Origin: Polytrichum commune | Lineage: Eukaryota > Streptophyta > Polytrichopsida > Polytrichales > Polytrichaceae | Direction of reading: 5' to 3' | DNA: 64,000 nt | Assembly: GCA_950295325.1 (NCBI GenBank) | Contig: OX485804.1 | Coordinates: 60,232,533-60,296,532 of the forward strand | Part shown: piece by piece, positions 11,141 through 23,900 of the stretch | Layout: each line of letters begins with the position of its first letter | Numbering within the stretch: position 1 is the first letter of the stretch | Made by a program: the position numbers and the translations under genes | The notes under the pieces: model-generated | The model's input: only the letters and a program-made list of their open reading frames with translations | Database searches by the model: none | Told to the model about the DNA's origin: nothing

Positions 11141-11512
11141 CACTAAACATGCTATTTAGTGTCACCAATTATAATTGTCTTGCTCAATACTAATTGTAAA
11201 TCGTGGCATAGTGTCACCAACACTAAATGTTAGCCAAACATTATTTGTCATTCCTTGTAATTTTTTTGGGGGGACTATAGATTTAAAGTGTTGCAATTAT
11301 TGTCACTTACCAAGTGGTTTTTCATCCAAATTTCAATCATCCATGACAATAGTTCATCATGAGTTGCTGACAAGAGAAGGTAGGTTTTGGCCAATGGATG
11401 AACTCATCCATCACCCATGCCAATATTTGTTCACTTATTCATAAGAAGTGTCATCCAAAAAGTTACCATAGTGACATAAAATACCATATGACACTAAATA
11501 TCATATTTAGTG
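11141..11512 (+). mobile_element. TA-flanked CACTAAA element, copy 4, inverted to copy 3
   Basis: 372 bp. Starts CACTAAACATGCTATTTAGT and ends ATCATATTTAGTG, with TA at 11139-11140 and 11513-11514. Only 81 bp separate it from copy 3, which lies the other way round: a second head-to-head pair of this family within 3 kb. Confidence 0.87.
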
Positions 11513-11514
11513 TA

Positions 11515-11860
11515 GTTTCTACGTGGGATACAAGCAAATCTTAACAAAAGTGGATTTGACACGACATATAATTTGAGGAGAAATTAAATCATTCTAGTTG
11601 GAATAGAGAGCCCTCTACAACATTATCAACCCTTGAAAGCCTAAACCTTCATATGTGGACTCCAATTTCAAATGATCATATATTGCTCAAAATGATTATT
11701 TTGTAGCAAGTTGTTTCCCCCAAGTGTAGCTAATGAAATTATCCATCAGCTCCCAAAGCTTAATCATGCAATATCATAAATGACATACATCATGAAGTGC
11801 TTGCATTTGGGACACATCTCAAGAGACATTTTGACAATTTGATCACTTCAAGATTGTATT
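11515..11860. other. Intergenic, nothing recognised
   Basis: No gene or repeat that I can support. Confidence 0.4.
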
Positions 11861-11863
11861 GTG

Positions 11864-12616
11864 GGGGCCATTCACGGTTGGGGTACTACTTTTGGCCGTC
11901 TAACGGAAAACGGATTTTTTTGGATAACTTCACATGCTTGGTATGCTTAGATTTGTATTGTGAAGCATATTTTGGATCATACCTACATTTCATACTCCAT
12001 ATCGAGTACACTGACAAAGTTAATTTATAAAGAATAGGGTCATCTAAGATATCCTTTTGATTCCTTAAAGGACATTCAGGAGTGCTGTCTTAATTGTTCA
12101 CCTTAGGATCAAGGAATGAAAAGGACAACAAGAATCAATCGAAACGATTCCAAATTTTTTCCTCACACTCATCGTTCAAGTGTGTACCAATAGAACCAAA
12201 TATGTATTGAATAGCAATTGCCCAACTTTACATGTGGCACCAAACATGTCCAAATATACATATACTCACGGCCACACGTAAAAGGAACGTCTAGTATTAG
12301 AATTGGACAAAAAAATTTATATGAATGAACACATGACACTTTTACCAAAGTACCAAGATACATAATAGGAAATAATTGACCACCAATGCACATCTAAATA
12401 ACAAAAAAATGCCACTGATGTGGCCTAGGGTTTAGGGTTTAGGGTGATTATTAAATAATAATAAAAATCTTTCTTGATAAAGCTTATGAACTATCTACTT
12501 ATTTATGTAAAGTTTATTGATCAAATAATAGTAAATCATGATAAAAACCAAGATCAATGCGACAAAGTCCTTAAGTCCTTTGTCCCAAAAGTAGTACCCC
12601 AACCGTGAATGGCCCC
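11864..12616. mobile_element. 753-bp element with about 32-bp terminal inverted repeats
   Basis: The left end starts GGGGCCATTCACGGTTGGGG and continues TACTACTTTTGG. The right end is its exact reverse complement over about 32 bp, ending CCGTGAATGGCCCC. Flanking TGTG occurs on both sides (11860-11863, 12617-12620), a possible short target duplication. The interior holds no transposase. Non-autonomous; superfamily not determined. Confidence 0.8.
12424..12446. repeat. Short interstitial telomere-like tract
   Basis: About two and a half units of the plant telomere repeat TTTAGGG (CCTAGGGTTTAGGGTTTAGG), inside the 753-bp inverted-repeat element. Too short to suggest a former chromosome end. Confidence 0.75.
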
Positions 12617-12989
12617 TGTGCTTGTAACTTTCCACCAATCTATTGTATCTATAAAACTTGGAAATCCTATCAAGTTCCTCCTTAAAACAATAAGATGTAC
12701 AATCATACTATATCTTCAAAATAATTACTTCTAAATTTATCATGGGATGAATAAACATATTTAGGGTAGTTTTAACCATATGGATTGATCATTTGATGGT
12801 GCCTCATCACTTTTAATAATGTGAGAACTCTCAAGAAACCCTTGAAAATTTTCTTTCATAACCCCATGCTTTTAGGGTGGGTGAAGCTTCCCATGGCATA
12901 TCATACACATAATTTGACCAGTGATATGCACCATTTCCTCCTTCTAGAGTGTTGAATTTGCCAATGACTTGACCACATGATCCTTATAG

Positions 12990-13215
12990 TCAATGTCCAA
13001 GAAGATTTTTGGGCATAATCTGTCATAACCGGTTGGACCTAGTGTTTCATGTCCAACCGGTTACATGTTGACAAGTTTTGGTATTCCTTTACAAATTTGA
13101 GGTATATTCTTAAAATTCCTCTAAAAATGATTGGTAATGTTTCTTAAAGTCTTGAACTTCAACCGGTTATTTCTCAAACTCATCCAGTTGGTATGTAACT
13201 GCTAACTAGCACTCA
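12990..13215 (+). repeat. AACCGGTT repeat family, copy B
   Basis: Same block order as copy A: GTCCAAGAAGATTTTTGGGC, CCAACCGGTTACATGTTGAC, TCCTCTAAAAATGATTGG, CTTGAACTTCAACCGGTT, TTTCTCAAACTCATCC, TATGTAACTGC. It has four AACCGGTT-type sites. Confidence 0.8.
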
Positions 13216-13861
13216 ATTCACCTTGTTCATTTCTTGTAGTAACACTATAACTTAAAGTAGATGCGTCTTAAGTGGCTCATTTTGATTGGTACAAACATTG
13301 GATAGCTGGCCAACTAGCATCACCTAGCTAAATTTTCTTGGCCCCTATTTGTCACTTAGCTTTAGTGACAAATAAAGGCTCTTTGTAGGGCCAAAGGGCT
13401 TTAGCAGGCACTGTCTGTAGGCAGGGCTAGCTAGGTTCACCAAACCTAGGATTCTTACTTAGCTTTAGCTAGCTAATTTTTTTGGAACCCTCATTTTCAC
13501 TCAGCTTCGACTAGGTAAAAAGTTGTGTGACATGCATATTCATTCTAAAATAAAGAGAAATCCATTCAAACAAAACCAAACAATATATATTTGGTTGTAT
13601 TCCTCTCGGTTGCCTCTGTATTTTCATGTTGTTGCACAAGGAGATTTAAAGACTTAAAAATCAACACATATAGTTGGTTTCCTCACTTTCAATTGGTACT
13701 GGTGCTACATCATCTCTCGGGGGGTTTACTGGCGAAAATCGTAGAACAACGTGCAATAAAAAATAGGGTCCAATATATTCATTATAGATATATATTTTTT
13801 AAATGTACATGTAAAATAGGGGATTTTAAAATAGTGAAACATGTTTACATGTAAAATACCA
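13216..13861. other. Intergenic with TAGCTAG-rich repeat
   Basis: About 13315-13510 carries repeated CTTAGCTTTAG, CTAGCTA and CTAGGTT blocks, also present at 18000-18130. It is probably a small dispersed repeat; class unknown. No gene. Confidence 0.4.
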
Positions 13862-16390
13862 TCACCTTATAATCTTTTCTGCAAGGTAAATAACCCCCCC
13901 AATAAATAGGTCCCGAACGCACGTGTATGCAAAATATAAGAGGGAGTGAACCCCCCGAGCATCATCTTCATCATCATCGTCGTCATTATTATTATCATCT
14001 TCATTTTCATTATCATCGAAATTGTCAATGTCATCTGGCAATTCAAGATGAGATGGAATCAAGGTGTTCCAAATCGATGATTCAACGACATCTGCTGGAT
14101 TATTAGGAATTAGGTTCCTATTCAATTTCAAAAACATGGATGCTTCAACAAATCCAGGTATGAGAAATGTCTGATTGGGTGCAATGACATCGTTCGTTCC
14201 ACTGAGATCACATTCGAGAGCACCCCATGAAATTTTTTTTGAATGTAGAGCCCTCGAAGCTTGAGAAAGACATGGCATTTCACGTCGTTTGACGTACCAC
14301 CAATTGATGTGATCTTCAAACTTCTCGGGTCCACATTCAACCCGTAATTGAGTGACTTCAGGTGAGCAACCTCTGCATCAACCATTGACTTTGGAGTGAT
14401 TACCATGACTTGGTCGTCAACGAACAAATCGCTACCTGCAATGGCGATATTCAAATCAGCAAGGATGGCGTCGGATAGCGATTGTGTATCAAACCGAGCT
14501 CGTTTTGTAGCAGGTGATTGTTTCTGAGCATCAGTGAGTCTTTCCGCCTGTTTGTTGATGATATCCCTAGCAACCAATTCAGCAAGCTGGCAAATATTCG
14601 ACCAACAATACTCCATAATCATCTTATAAAACTGAGCTCGGAGTTGCGGTTTTGTCCACCCTGGAGGAAGAGAATTGTCGTCTTCGACGAATTCAATCAA
14701 GTCAATCATCGTCTTGTTGAGAACGCCATCAGCAAGCCCGGACGTAACAATGTTTGCATATCAATCAGGTATGAGAAGTATACATCGTCGCGGCCAATGC
14801 TGCTCATTAGTAGGATGCGACGACCTCTGTTGAACCTATAGAATGAACTTGGAACATGAAGTGCACGAATTGGATGCTACCTATTATAGTAGCGGGTTTG
14901 AAGCGCCTTGCGCAGCAATCGCCGCACGTTCGTGGTTTAAGGATCGAGATCAACTGCATGTCGCACAACCGGATCTTGAACATTCCCATTAGCTTGTTTA
15001 AGGAGGATTGCTTCGCCTGGAATATGTGTTGGATCATGAATCGAAAGCGGCGCGGTCGCATCAAAAACAGTGAAATAAAGTGAGCACATCTGCAAGTATA
15101 CGTCAAGGACAACAAAGGATTTCATCTTCTGGGCCAGAGTTTGAAGATTACGAGCAGGGACGATGATCGACTGAAATTCGATAATGACAACTTTGTCCCT
15201 GGCAATTGGGAATGATTTCTTCTGGTTGCGAAAGGCCATTCCAGCTGCCTGCCACCCAATGATGATTCGCGTGAAAACATCAACAATAGCACTCCATCTA
15301 TGAGCAGGAGACTTTTTCATTTTGAGCATCTTGATGAACTCACCGAACAGCTTCTTCGTATTTTCATCGAATTCGGCGGTCATAATTTCACTTTGGTTGA
15401 TGGTCTCAGCGACATGGCAAACTTTCCTGACGATCTTTCTGGCTTCCTTGTTCTTACTTTTCTTTGGATCCTGACTCGTTCCGAACGCATCCGACAGGGC
15501 CAAATGGTTCAAATTTGAAAGGCACCATTCTCGGAGCGTTTTGAACACAACTTCCAATGTTCGTTTCACATCCGATCCAGAATCTGTCGAGCTTGAGATG
15601 ATGTCTTTTGACACAATCTCGAATTCCAACAATATTCCTTTCATCCATTGAATCAAGAGTTCTGATGCCTGGGTGATATTTCTCTCTGCTGTTGTTGGTG
15701 AATATCGTCGAATGGCGATGTTCCAGCTCTTCTGTACGCCTTTGTAGTTGTAGGTGAATCGGATGGCAAGGTACTTCTGATTAGAGAATTTGTTTCGGTA
15801 TAGATCAAGATTAATCGATATGAACGGTAGGCAATTGGGATATACGGCACGAGCAGCTTTGATTTCGTCAAGCAAAACAGTCTTGACATGAACATACTGC
15901 TCTATCATCGATTTGGGAACAATGATTGATGTCAATCCGCCTGGCCCAACTAGCAGTTTAGCAGCCCAAACCCTAGAATAACAAGACTCGAACGCATTGA
16001 ACGCGATTGATTGTTGGATAGCCCATGTCGATATCTGGTATTAAAACCATCGACGCGGGTTGTCTAAGAATGATTTGGAAGACAAATCCAACAGCTCTTT
16101 GAGAGCGGCGACATTGGCGTTGGTTGTCGCCGTCTTCTTCGCAACAACTGGATGGAGAGTGGCATTGGATGTTGACGTGTGAGACATCTCGATCCATGTC
16201 TGTTTTTCATTCTTGCAGCAGGCATCGTGCATGCAACTGAACCAGACGCCGCCTTTCGAATTGACTTCTTTCACACCATGATCATAAAGTAGCGAAGATA
16301 CGTTCTTGGGTTTCGCGCTGACCTGAATGGCTCCATGAGGTGCGATTCGCAGAACTGTTTGGTGCGATCTGGGAGCTGGTCAGACATTGC
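13862..16390 (-). pseudogene. hAT-type transposase, decayed
   Basis: A BED-like finger region (about 16275-16150; VWFSCMHDACCKN then HTSTSNATLHP) is in the same frame as a long open frame 15935-14937. Only a TAA at 16041-16043 interrupts them. Family features in order: PFISINLDLYRNKFSNQKYL (first catalytic Asp), ISSSTDSGSDVK (second Asp), EWCLSNLNHLALSDAFG, RKVCHVAETINQSE, SPAHRWSAIVDVFTR. After a stop at 14937 coding resumes in other frames: 14709-14128 (MIDLIEFVEDDNSLPPGW) and 14278-13862 (ALECDLSGTNDVIAP, GFVEASMFLKLN, then an acidic tail). The last segment matches the fragment at 35823-36104. Several stops and frame changes make it inactive. No clear termini found. Confidence 0.78.
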
Positions 16391-17580
16391 AAATGCGCTC
16401 TAGAATAAGTTCAATTATTCCTGAGATTTGGCATTATATTGCTCAATTATCTGGAACACCGTGCGACAATGCGTAGCTTAAATACTGTCACGTCAAAAAT
16501 GCATAGCCAGACCTAGGCGTTTTCATCAAGGTAACTCATCTCCTATTCATACCTCGCATAAGCTTAACCGACTTTCTTACATCACACAAATTCCTACAAA
16601 TTCAAGGACACCGCAAATTCTCCCCTGCAAAAATTACCTTTCAGTAACTTTACCTTTTTTTTCAACATAATCACATATACACCCGAACAACCAAAAGTCA
16701 CAATCGCGCAGAGCAACGCTCGAGTGCTTCGAATTCACGTGCCTGTGAAGCAGACGAGTACCCAGCTGCAAGGAGTCGAGACTCTATTCAGCAGTATGCT
16801 GAAATTGGTTGTCTTCAAGCTCAGTAGGTAAAGCTCTTCACTTTCTACTGAAATGCACGGAGGAGTTCGAGTCAGAGAATCATGTTCTACGGTTAAGTGC
16901 CTGCAGCAGTACGAGAAACACAATATTAAATGTCAGTTCATCTTCTACCCACATACACCAATCCAGTGGACCTCCAAATTGTGTATCAAGAACCCTACTA
17001 ACATAATCATCACCAACTGTGATGTGGATTTAATTTTTAAATAATCGATTCCTACAGCAACTTCAAAACATTGTGCAATCAAAAAGCAGTTGGAACTATT
17101 TCATGTCTCCACAGATGTTAATGTCTCCACAGACGTTGCAGAAAGAAAAAAGTGCAATGGACAGCTAACACAGCACGTAGAGCCCTCAAGCAACGTACAT
17201 CCAAGATATGTCTTACAGTCCCTGATCCTCCTCAACAATGCCATGTATATATCCTCTCATGCTTATTGTCGACCACGTCTTCAATTGCAACCAGCTACAA
17301 AGAATCGCACACAAAAATCAAGTCACACATCCAAGTACCCTTAACCCTGCATCCTTCCACCTTAAGAGGCATTAGTAGGTTGACACAATGAGCATATTGA
17401 TACTACCTAGGCCATCTGGCTTGCCAACCAGGGGTTGAATCGTTGCATCGACCTCAAATGCACCGAACTGAAGAAACACAAGCCTACGATAGGAACTGCG
17501 CACATGTATTCCAAATGAACAATAGCTCATTATATACAAGTGAGCCCGGCCATGAGCTTTTACTAACCTACCTAGAAGAC
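16391..17580. other. Intergenic, nothing recognised
   Basis: No gene that I can support. The short open frames have no family resemblance that I recognise. May include the 5' part of the hAT element. Confidence 0.4.
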
Positions 17581-17582
17581 CG

Positions 17583-17695
17583 TAATTATGAGCTTGACTA
17601 ACTAATCTAGTTATGAGCTTGACTAACTAATCTAAAACACTATTCCTAATTATGAGCTTGACTAACTAATCTAAAAGACTGTTCCTAATTAAATG
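17583..17695. repeat. Short tandem repeat, 25- and 39-bp spacing
   Basis: TTATGAGCTTGACTAACTAA occurs three times, at about 17586, 17611 and 17650. The second spacing is extended by a CTATTCCTAA segment that recurs after the third unit. Confidence 0.85.
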
Positions 17696-17726
17696 CCCAC
17701 TTAGGGTGAGCGGCTAACACTAATGA

Positions 17727-17800
17727 TCTCACTAGATTCTCTTATGTGACTATTGACTGTTAGAAACAGTGAAGACCGTGCCACGTATATTGAGATTTCT
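17727..17800. repeat. Dispersed repeat shared with the Tigger-like element interior
   Basis: ACTAGATTCTCTTATGTGAC and CAGTGAAGACCGTGCCAC here match 56495-56570, where the same sequence replaces the N-terminal part of the Tigger-like transposase. Confidence 0.7.
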
Positions 17801-18344
17801 ACACAAACATCTCAATGTCAAAATTGAGAATTTCCAAAAGAGTTAGCTTCGAAATGGTCTACAAAAAATTGATTGCAGATACCATAATTGAAACCTAAAA
17901 TGTAGCCCTTGGACAACTAACTAAGTGGGTGTCAAGTTGGACAACAAGGTTTTTGCTATATGGGATTTGCCCTAATATCAACAAAATTTGTGTATATTTC
18001 ATAAACCAGCTAGCTAACTTTCCTTGCCCGGATTATGGCACTTAGTTTTAGCTAGTTATTCTTTCGAGGCATCAAATTCCTGCGTAGCTTTACCTAGTTG
18101 GAGATTTTAGCTAATTAAATAGTTGTCCACTTAGTTAGTTGTCCAAGGTCTGGATTGGTATATATGTGGTCCGGTGAGGATCAAAGAGCAAGCATCATAA
18201 AGACACATGTTTAAAAAAGGTTTAACTACATCTTCGAATATTAACAACTACTCTATACTAACTAGTGAACACAATTGGGAGGACCTATGTATCCAGTTAA
18301 GAAATCAACAAACATACATTTCCGATCAAGGCTTAGGGAAAACC

Positions 18345-18560
18345 AACGGTTAGTTACGAATGAACTGGTTGAGTTTGAGAAATAACTAGTTGAAGTTCAA
18401 GACTTTTGGAGGATTACCGATCATTTTAGAGGAATCTATAGAATATACCACAAATGAATAAAGAAAAACCAGAAGATGTCAACATGTAACCGGTTGGATT
18501 TAGAATCACTAGGATCTTGACCGACTATGCCCGAAAACTTCCCGAGCACTGCTTCTGATA
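18345..18560 (-). repeat. AACCGGTT repeat family, copy C
   Basis: Reverse orientation: ACTGGTTGAGTTTGAGAAAT, TTGAAGTTCAAGAC, CCGATCATTTTAGAGGAATC, ATGTCAACATGTAACCGGTT, AGGATCTTGACCG, then CCGAAAACTTCCCG. Confidence 0.8.
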
Positions 18561-19158
18561 ATCATAACTAAATCAAGGGAAGCCCAATTTTCAATCCGAT
18601 TTTTTGCATATGTTTCATCATAGATTTGCTAATGCAACACAAGTTTTGTTGTATAACTCTAATCGGTAGAATTTGGAGAACATGAAAAACGAACCAAATA
18701 ACAACCACATACCTTAGATCTACTTGCACAAGTTACCATTCCGTATGTACCTCTCTGAAATCTCTTGTCCTTGGCAAGACGTATTCAAGACTTTTTAAAG
18801 GGTACTAAGTTTGGTACATGGGAAGTCAACTACAAGTTAGGCATCCAAACACATACTTAAATGATGAAACATGGCAACCAGTTCTTTGCAAGACTTGAAT
18901 TCTTGAACGGCAACATGAATACATGTGCTTTGAATTCTACGTACCCTCACCATAAGTCCTCATGCAACAAGACAAAACTCTATGCTCTAGGACGTTTTGT
19001 TTGTTTTGTTTTGCTCACTACCTCATGTTTACTACAAGCATATTGCAAGTCCTAGGCAATTGCCCTGTGTCACTGGAAAATCTGTAAATCTATCATAATG
19101 GTAGATTTGTATATATCTTACACTGTCACAAGCTGATTATCTAGGACTCATATGTTGG
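18561..19158. other. Intergenic, nothing recognised
   Basis: No gene or clear repeat. Confidence 0.4.
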
Positions 19159-19160
19159 TA

Positions 19161-19554
19161 CACCAAATATTGTATTTAGTGTCACCAATTATGTTTGTCT
19201 TGAACAATACTAATTGTAACTACCTGTGTAGTGTCACCAACACTTAATGTAACCCTAACATTTTTTTTTAAATTTCTTGTTAATTTTTTGGGCATCATAG
19301 AATTATGATGTTGCAATTACTATCACTTACTAAGTGATTTTTCACCCATATTTCAATCATCCATGACAATATTTCATTACATAAATGCCAGGATGGAGAA
19401 TACACCAAACTTTGTATTAACAGTTGGCATTTGGATGAACTAAAAGTAAGTTGGGATGACAATACTTGTTAACTTATTCATATAAAGAAGTGTCATTAGG
19501 AAAGCTACCACAATGACATAAACTACCATATGACAAGAAATACAATGTTTAGTG
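19161..19554 (+). mobile_element. TA-flanked CACTAAA element, copy 5
   Basis: 394 bp. Starts CACCAAATATTGTATTTAGT and ends ACAATGTTTAGTG, with TA at 19159-19160 and 19555-19556. Same internal order as copies 1 and 4 with extra divergence. Non-coding. Confidence 0.82.
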
Positions 19555-19556
19555 TA

Positions 19557-20940
19557 GTGATTGTTGCTGTTATTGTTCCCATCATGGAATCCAAGGGGCA
19601 CTTGAGGACTCAAATGTTCAAAGGCTTTTCAATGGTACTAAGAGCGATAAATAGGCAAGGTTTACATGCCTTATGTGGTCACTTCTCCTATTTGAATGCC
19701 TATACTTGAGTGATATAATGGCAAGGCTTGTAGTTAAAAAGGGCACCTAAACAAATTATGTTGGTTAGTGTGATGAGATTGGACCATGCATTTGGACACC
19801 ATTCTAGGTTCAATTGTTAATAGAAGTGGGAATACATGTGTGATCACTTTAAGAGAGAAAAAGAAAAAGAAATCCTTCTCTTGGACCTCTTATAATTTAT
19901 GAATTTCAACCTTGAAACTTGAAACAAAAAACTTTGCAATCCATGGTTGTTGATTGGATAAGACATTTCCCAATATGATCCAACAACCAAAAATGTCAAC
20001 AAAGTTGGAAGTGCCCACAACAGAGAAAGGAGCATTGGCTACAAATACTGAAGTGACGAAGCTACATATGGATGGATATACACATTTTCATTCAAATTCA
20101 CACACATTCGTCCATTAGTTGGAAACCTTGTCCAATTTTTATGAGTTTTAGGGGTATTTTTGGCTATTCCATCCGCAATAATCATGGAATAATCACAGAA
20201 TATTCCATTGTAAAATTTTAGAATCACAAATCATGGGCACATAGCCAGATTAAAAATCACTGCATCATCATCATCATTCTACCATATGCCATTACACTAC
20301 GTAGCTTTCTATACAAGACTACTCCTAGTAGAATCTACCAATCCTACACATCCTCAAATCTACTTTCTCAATGAAAATAATCTACACTTCTATAGATTCT
20401 GACGCACCACGAAGGACGCCAGTGCTGTCTAAGCTTGCGTCGTTTTGCTTTGTTTTGCTCTGCTTGATGTTTGCTATTGTCATTGCTGCGGTGATCTCTC
20501 TTCCGCATTTCGCAGCTAAAGGCTGCGTAATGATCGCCGCAGCAGCGGAATAGCATCATAAAATGGCACCTCGGAAGGTGAAGCGGTGGTAGGACGTTTT
20601 CTTGGTGCAGAATTTGGATGAGGAGGGGCGAAGTAAGAAGAAGAGATGGAAGCACGAGAGGTCATTGATTGATCAAATTTGGGAGGTGTAGGGGTAGGTG
20701 AGGGATGTGGAATTGGTGATCGGGTGATTTAGGGTTTAGGTTCCAGAGGGGTTTGAACTTCAGGAAATTGGTTTCCAGCTGCGGGGATTTTGGACTGGAC
20801 GATCGTGTAGAGCAGTAGAAAAGCTGGAGGGGTTTTGATGAAGGTTCTAGGGTTTTGGAGGTTTGGTGTATGAGTGGATTGTTGTGATAATTAAAGAGCT
20901 CATGCAAGGAAGATATTTCATAGCATATTTGGAGTAGGAG
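19557..20940. other. Upstream region of the SOL1-like gene
   Basis: No gene recognised. The last 600 bp probably hold the promoter and 5' UTR of the carboxypeptidase gene; GC rises after about 20390. Short open frames here look like chance. Confidence 0.4.
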
Positions 20941-23900
20941 ATGGTGAATTACGAGATGAGAGGCTCAGTGTGCTCTCTCGTTCCTTATGTTCTGCTGCGG
21001 GTATTGCTCTTATGCTTGTGTGCCAATGGGGCTGCGCTGGGACAACCTAATCAAGGTATTTTTCTCTTCGTTGAATTTTTACGCAAATTTAGTAATGCAC
21101 TCGCTTCTTGTACGACAACTACGCCGATTATGGTAAATACTGTGGGCATATGTATAGTGTGACTTACCCTTCGCAGCCCTATAGTGTGGCTCATAATATA
21201 CGTTATTACGTTATTGCAACGCTAGTTACACTTGAATCTTCAACCACTCATTCTTTCACTTCTAGTTAGGAAAGCCATTGTGAATGTGAATCTAAAGGCC
21301 ATAAACTCACTTTCTAACTTCAAGAATCGGGGAAGAAACGTAAAGAATTGATCGACATGGAGTCATTCGTTGAAGGTAGATGCAGCTTTATCTATAATGG
21401 TCACTGCAGAGTAAGGAGGTGATCTTGCTGTCTTTAAAAAGAGTACAAAAAGCTCTACAAGATAGATTGTTGGGTTGTGGAGAATGATCAACATTTGAAG
21501 GAGATATCATCATTTGTTTTCTTAGACATCCGATGTTAAATACTGTGGACCCACAGTATTTACCGTGCTGTTTTTAGTGTGTTTTTCTCGTGAATAATGT
21601 GGCTCACATCATTTACCATAATTAGTGTAGTTTGGCATGTGCTGTCCCGACCCATTGCACTTGTGCATATGGATTTAATGTCCCGAACCATCCCGCACTG
21701 ACTGCTATACATGCCGATATCGACGGCCGACCGTTTTGGAACTTTGAGACGGTGAATGTGACACCCATCCACCCACTTGGTAATGTATATAATAGAACAG
21801 TAGACGCCTTGAAGGGATTTCTTAAATTTCAATCAAGAAGGTGTGATGACGAATCTCGGATAGCCAATTCTGCTATGTTTTTTGGGGGTTAACATCCAAA
21901 AGCAGGAAGAATATTAAGCACGTTTTGTTTCCAGATACAAGGTTGGGAGCTCATGGAGATGCAGATGATGTGATGCGATGGGAACATTGGACTGGAAGAA
22001 GTCTTTTGATTGATCGAGGCGCTTTGCTCTCTAACCCGTATCTAATTCTCACCCTGTTTATTGAGCCTATTGATGCAGCAAAATCTAGTCGAGCAACATC
22101 ATGTATGCCAGAGGAATCTAAAATAACAGTTTAAAGATTAGTTCTTCTGCTTCTTCTGAAATGGTCAAGTTTGTGAGCAATGCTACTGGCACATGATAGC
22201 AGGACATCTCGTGCTAGATGGCATTTTGTTCTATTTCCTAGCAACTTATCTAGCCCAGATTGCCATGTGGCACTGGCTCTTTTAAGAATGTATCACATCT
22301 AGATCCAGAATATGTACCTTACCATCTGTCAGGAGGATTCCACATAGCTATGATTAGTGCATGGTACCAATCTTACAGTTGAAAGTGTAGTTTTGGTAAT
22401 TCTGAACAGTCTGGTCTGAACATCTAGGGCTCTATTCTGGATAATTCATGTCAAGAATGTGGTTACACAAGTCACAAGCTGTCTATTGTGGGCTCTCCTT
22501 AACTGTTTGCAGATTGGAGACAGGTGATCCCCTGTCGGGCAACTCTACCACAGAAGCTCATTACAAAAGCAATGTAGAATTAGAAGCAGCTCTTCGAAAT
22601 TTCACTCAGCGTTGCAGCCACATATCTAGACTTTACAGGTTTTGTTTTCTCTCTCTCCATACTAGCCGTTAAACAAGGTATCTGCAATGGTTCATACCAT
22701 GATTGTTTTCAGCATCATGCAATGTGCTTAAAACACCAACTCACCAATTCAAAGGAGTCTACTTTTCAAAATTTCGCACTCCCATTATATTCCGTTCCCT
22801 CTGTCCTCAAATTTAGGAGGATGGTGGGCATTGTTGCACTCGGTCCTGAGCAACTTTTATTTTGAGCCATTAAGTTGCTAAAGGAGACTGTGAATGTATG
22901 CATTAACTTGGAGAATCAAAACGAATTGGTTGGAAGATGAATGCTCTTTGTCTCAAAACCAACATGTTGCTAGTATGTCTAGTATACGTTTGTACAGTTA
23001 TTCTACATATTTCCTTCATGTCACTCAATGGTGCATTAACTTAGATTCAAACAATTATATTTGCTTCAAATGGTAACAAACAGAGTTGAAACTTGGGGAT
23101 CCAGGTCTTCAATGAGTACTTCTTTCTCTGACTAGAACTCCATATAATTAGGTCTTAATACAAAAAAAATATTTTCATATTCTACTGCATGCAGTGTGTC
23201 AGCATACACTATGTTGCCCAGGATGTTTGAACTAATCTCTCTTACTATTAATTATGGATCTTCATCACTTGAGATGATTTACAAAGTCATGAGCTACTTG
23301 GAAAAGTAAATGATGATCCAGTGCTTGAGTAGGGATTTCTGAAATACTGAGATCTCAATCTTTCAATTGTAGTTTGAGACATGGTGAGTGATTGCATCAG
23401 AGTGACTTGAGATTTGCAGGTGGACCTCCATTTATCCTTTATGTTCAGTTTGTACCGATTCAAATATTGATATGTATTTGGGGTCTCTGCCTGGGTAATG
23501 CAGTATTGGCAACAGCACTCTTGGTGTACCTTTGGTAAGCTTTCTCAACATTTATCATGTCCTTGATGCCAACTGAGGTGCCTTATAATAAGCTTGTAAC
23601 AGGTGTAGATCACTTGTGCCATGCAGGAAGCTAACCATGAAGGTTTCTATTAAATCAATTTGAAGATTGTAATATGCTCTGCAGACTTATAATTTCCAGA
23701 AATACACCTTTCACCAGGCCTATTATGAATCATATTTTGTCTTTTTCCTCATCTCATGATAATTTATTTTTCTGTGGATGCAGTGGGTCTTAGAAATTTC
23801 AGACAAACCTGGAATAACTGAACCTGAACCTGCGTTCAAGGTGACTATGTCCCTGACCTTGTGGCTCATATGTGACTGGTTGGATTATTTCTGAAGATTA

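Noticed and set aside
12424..12446. Telomere or fusion point
   Set aside because: Only about 2.5 repeat units, inside a transposon-like element.
20371..20553. Short hydrophobic ORF upstream of SOL1
   Set aside because: No family resemblance, no splice link in phase to the SOL1 exons; probably promoter sequence.
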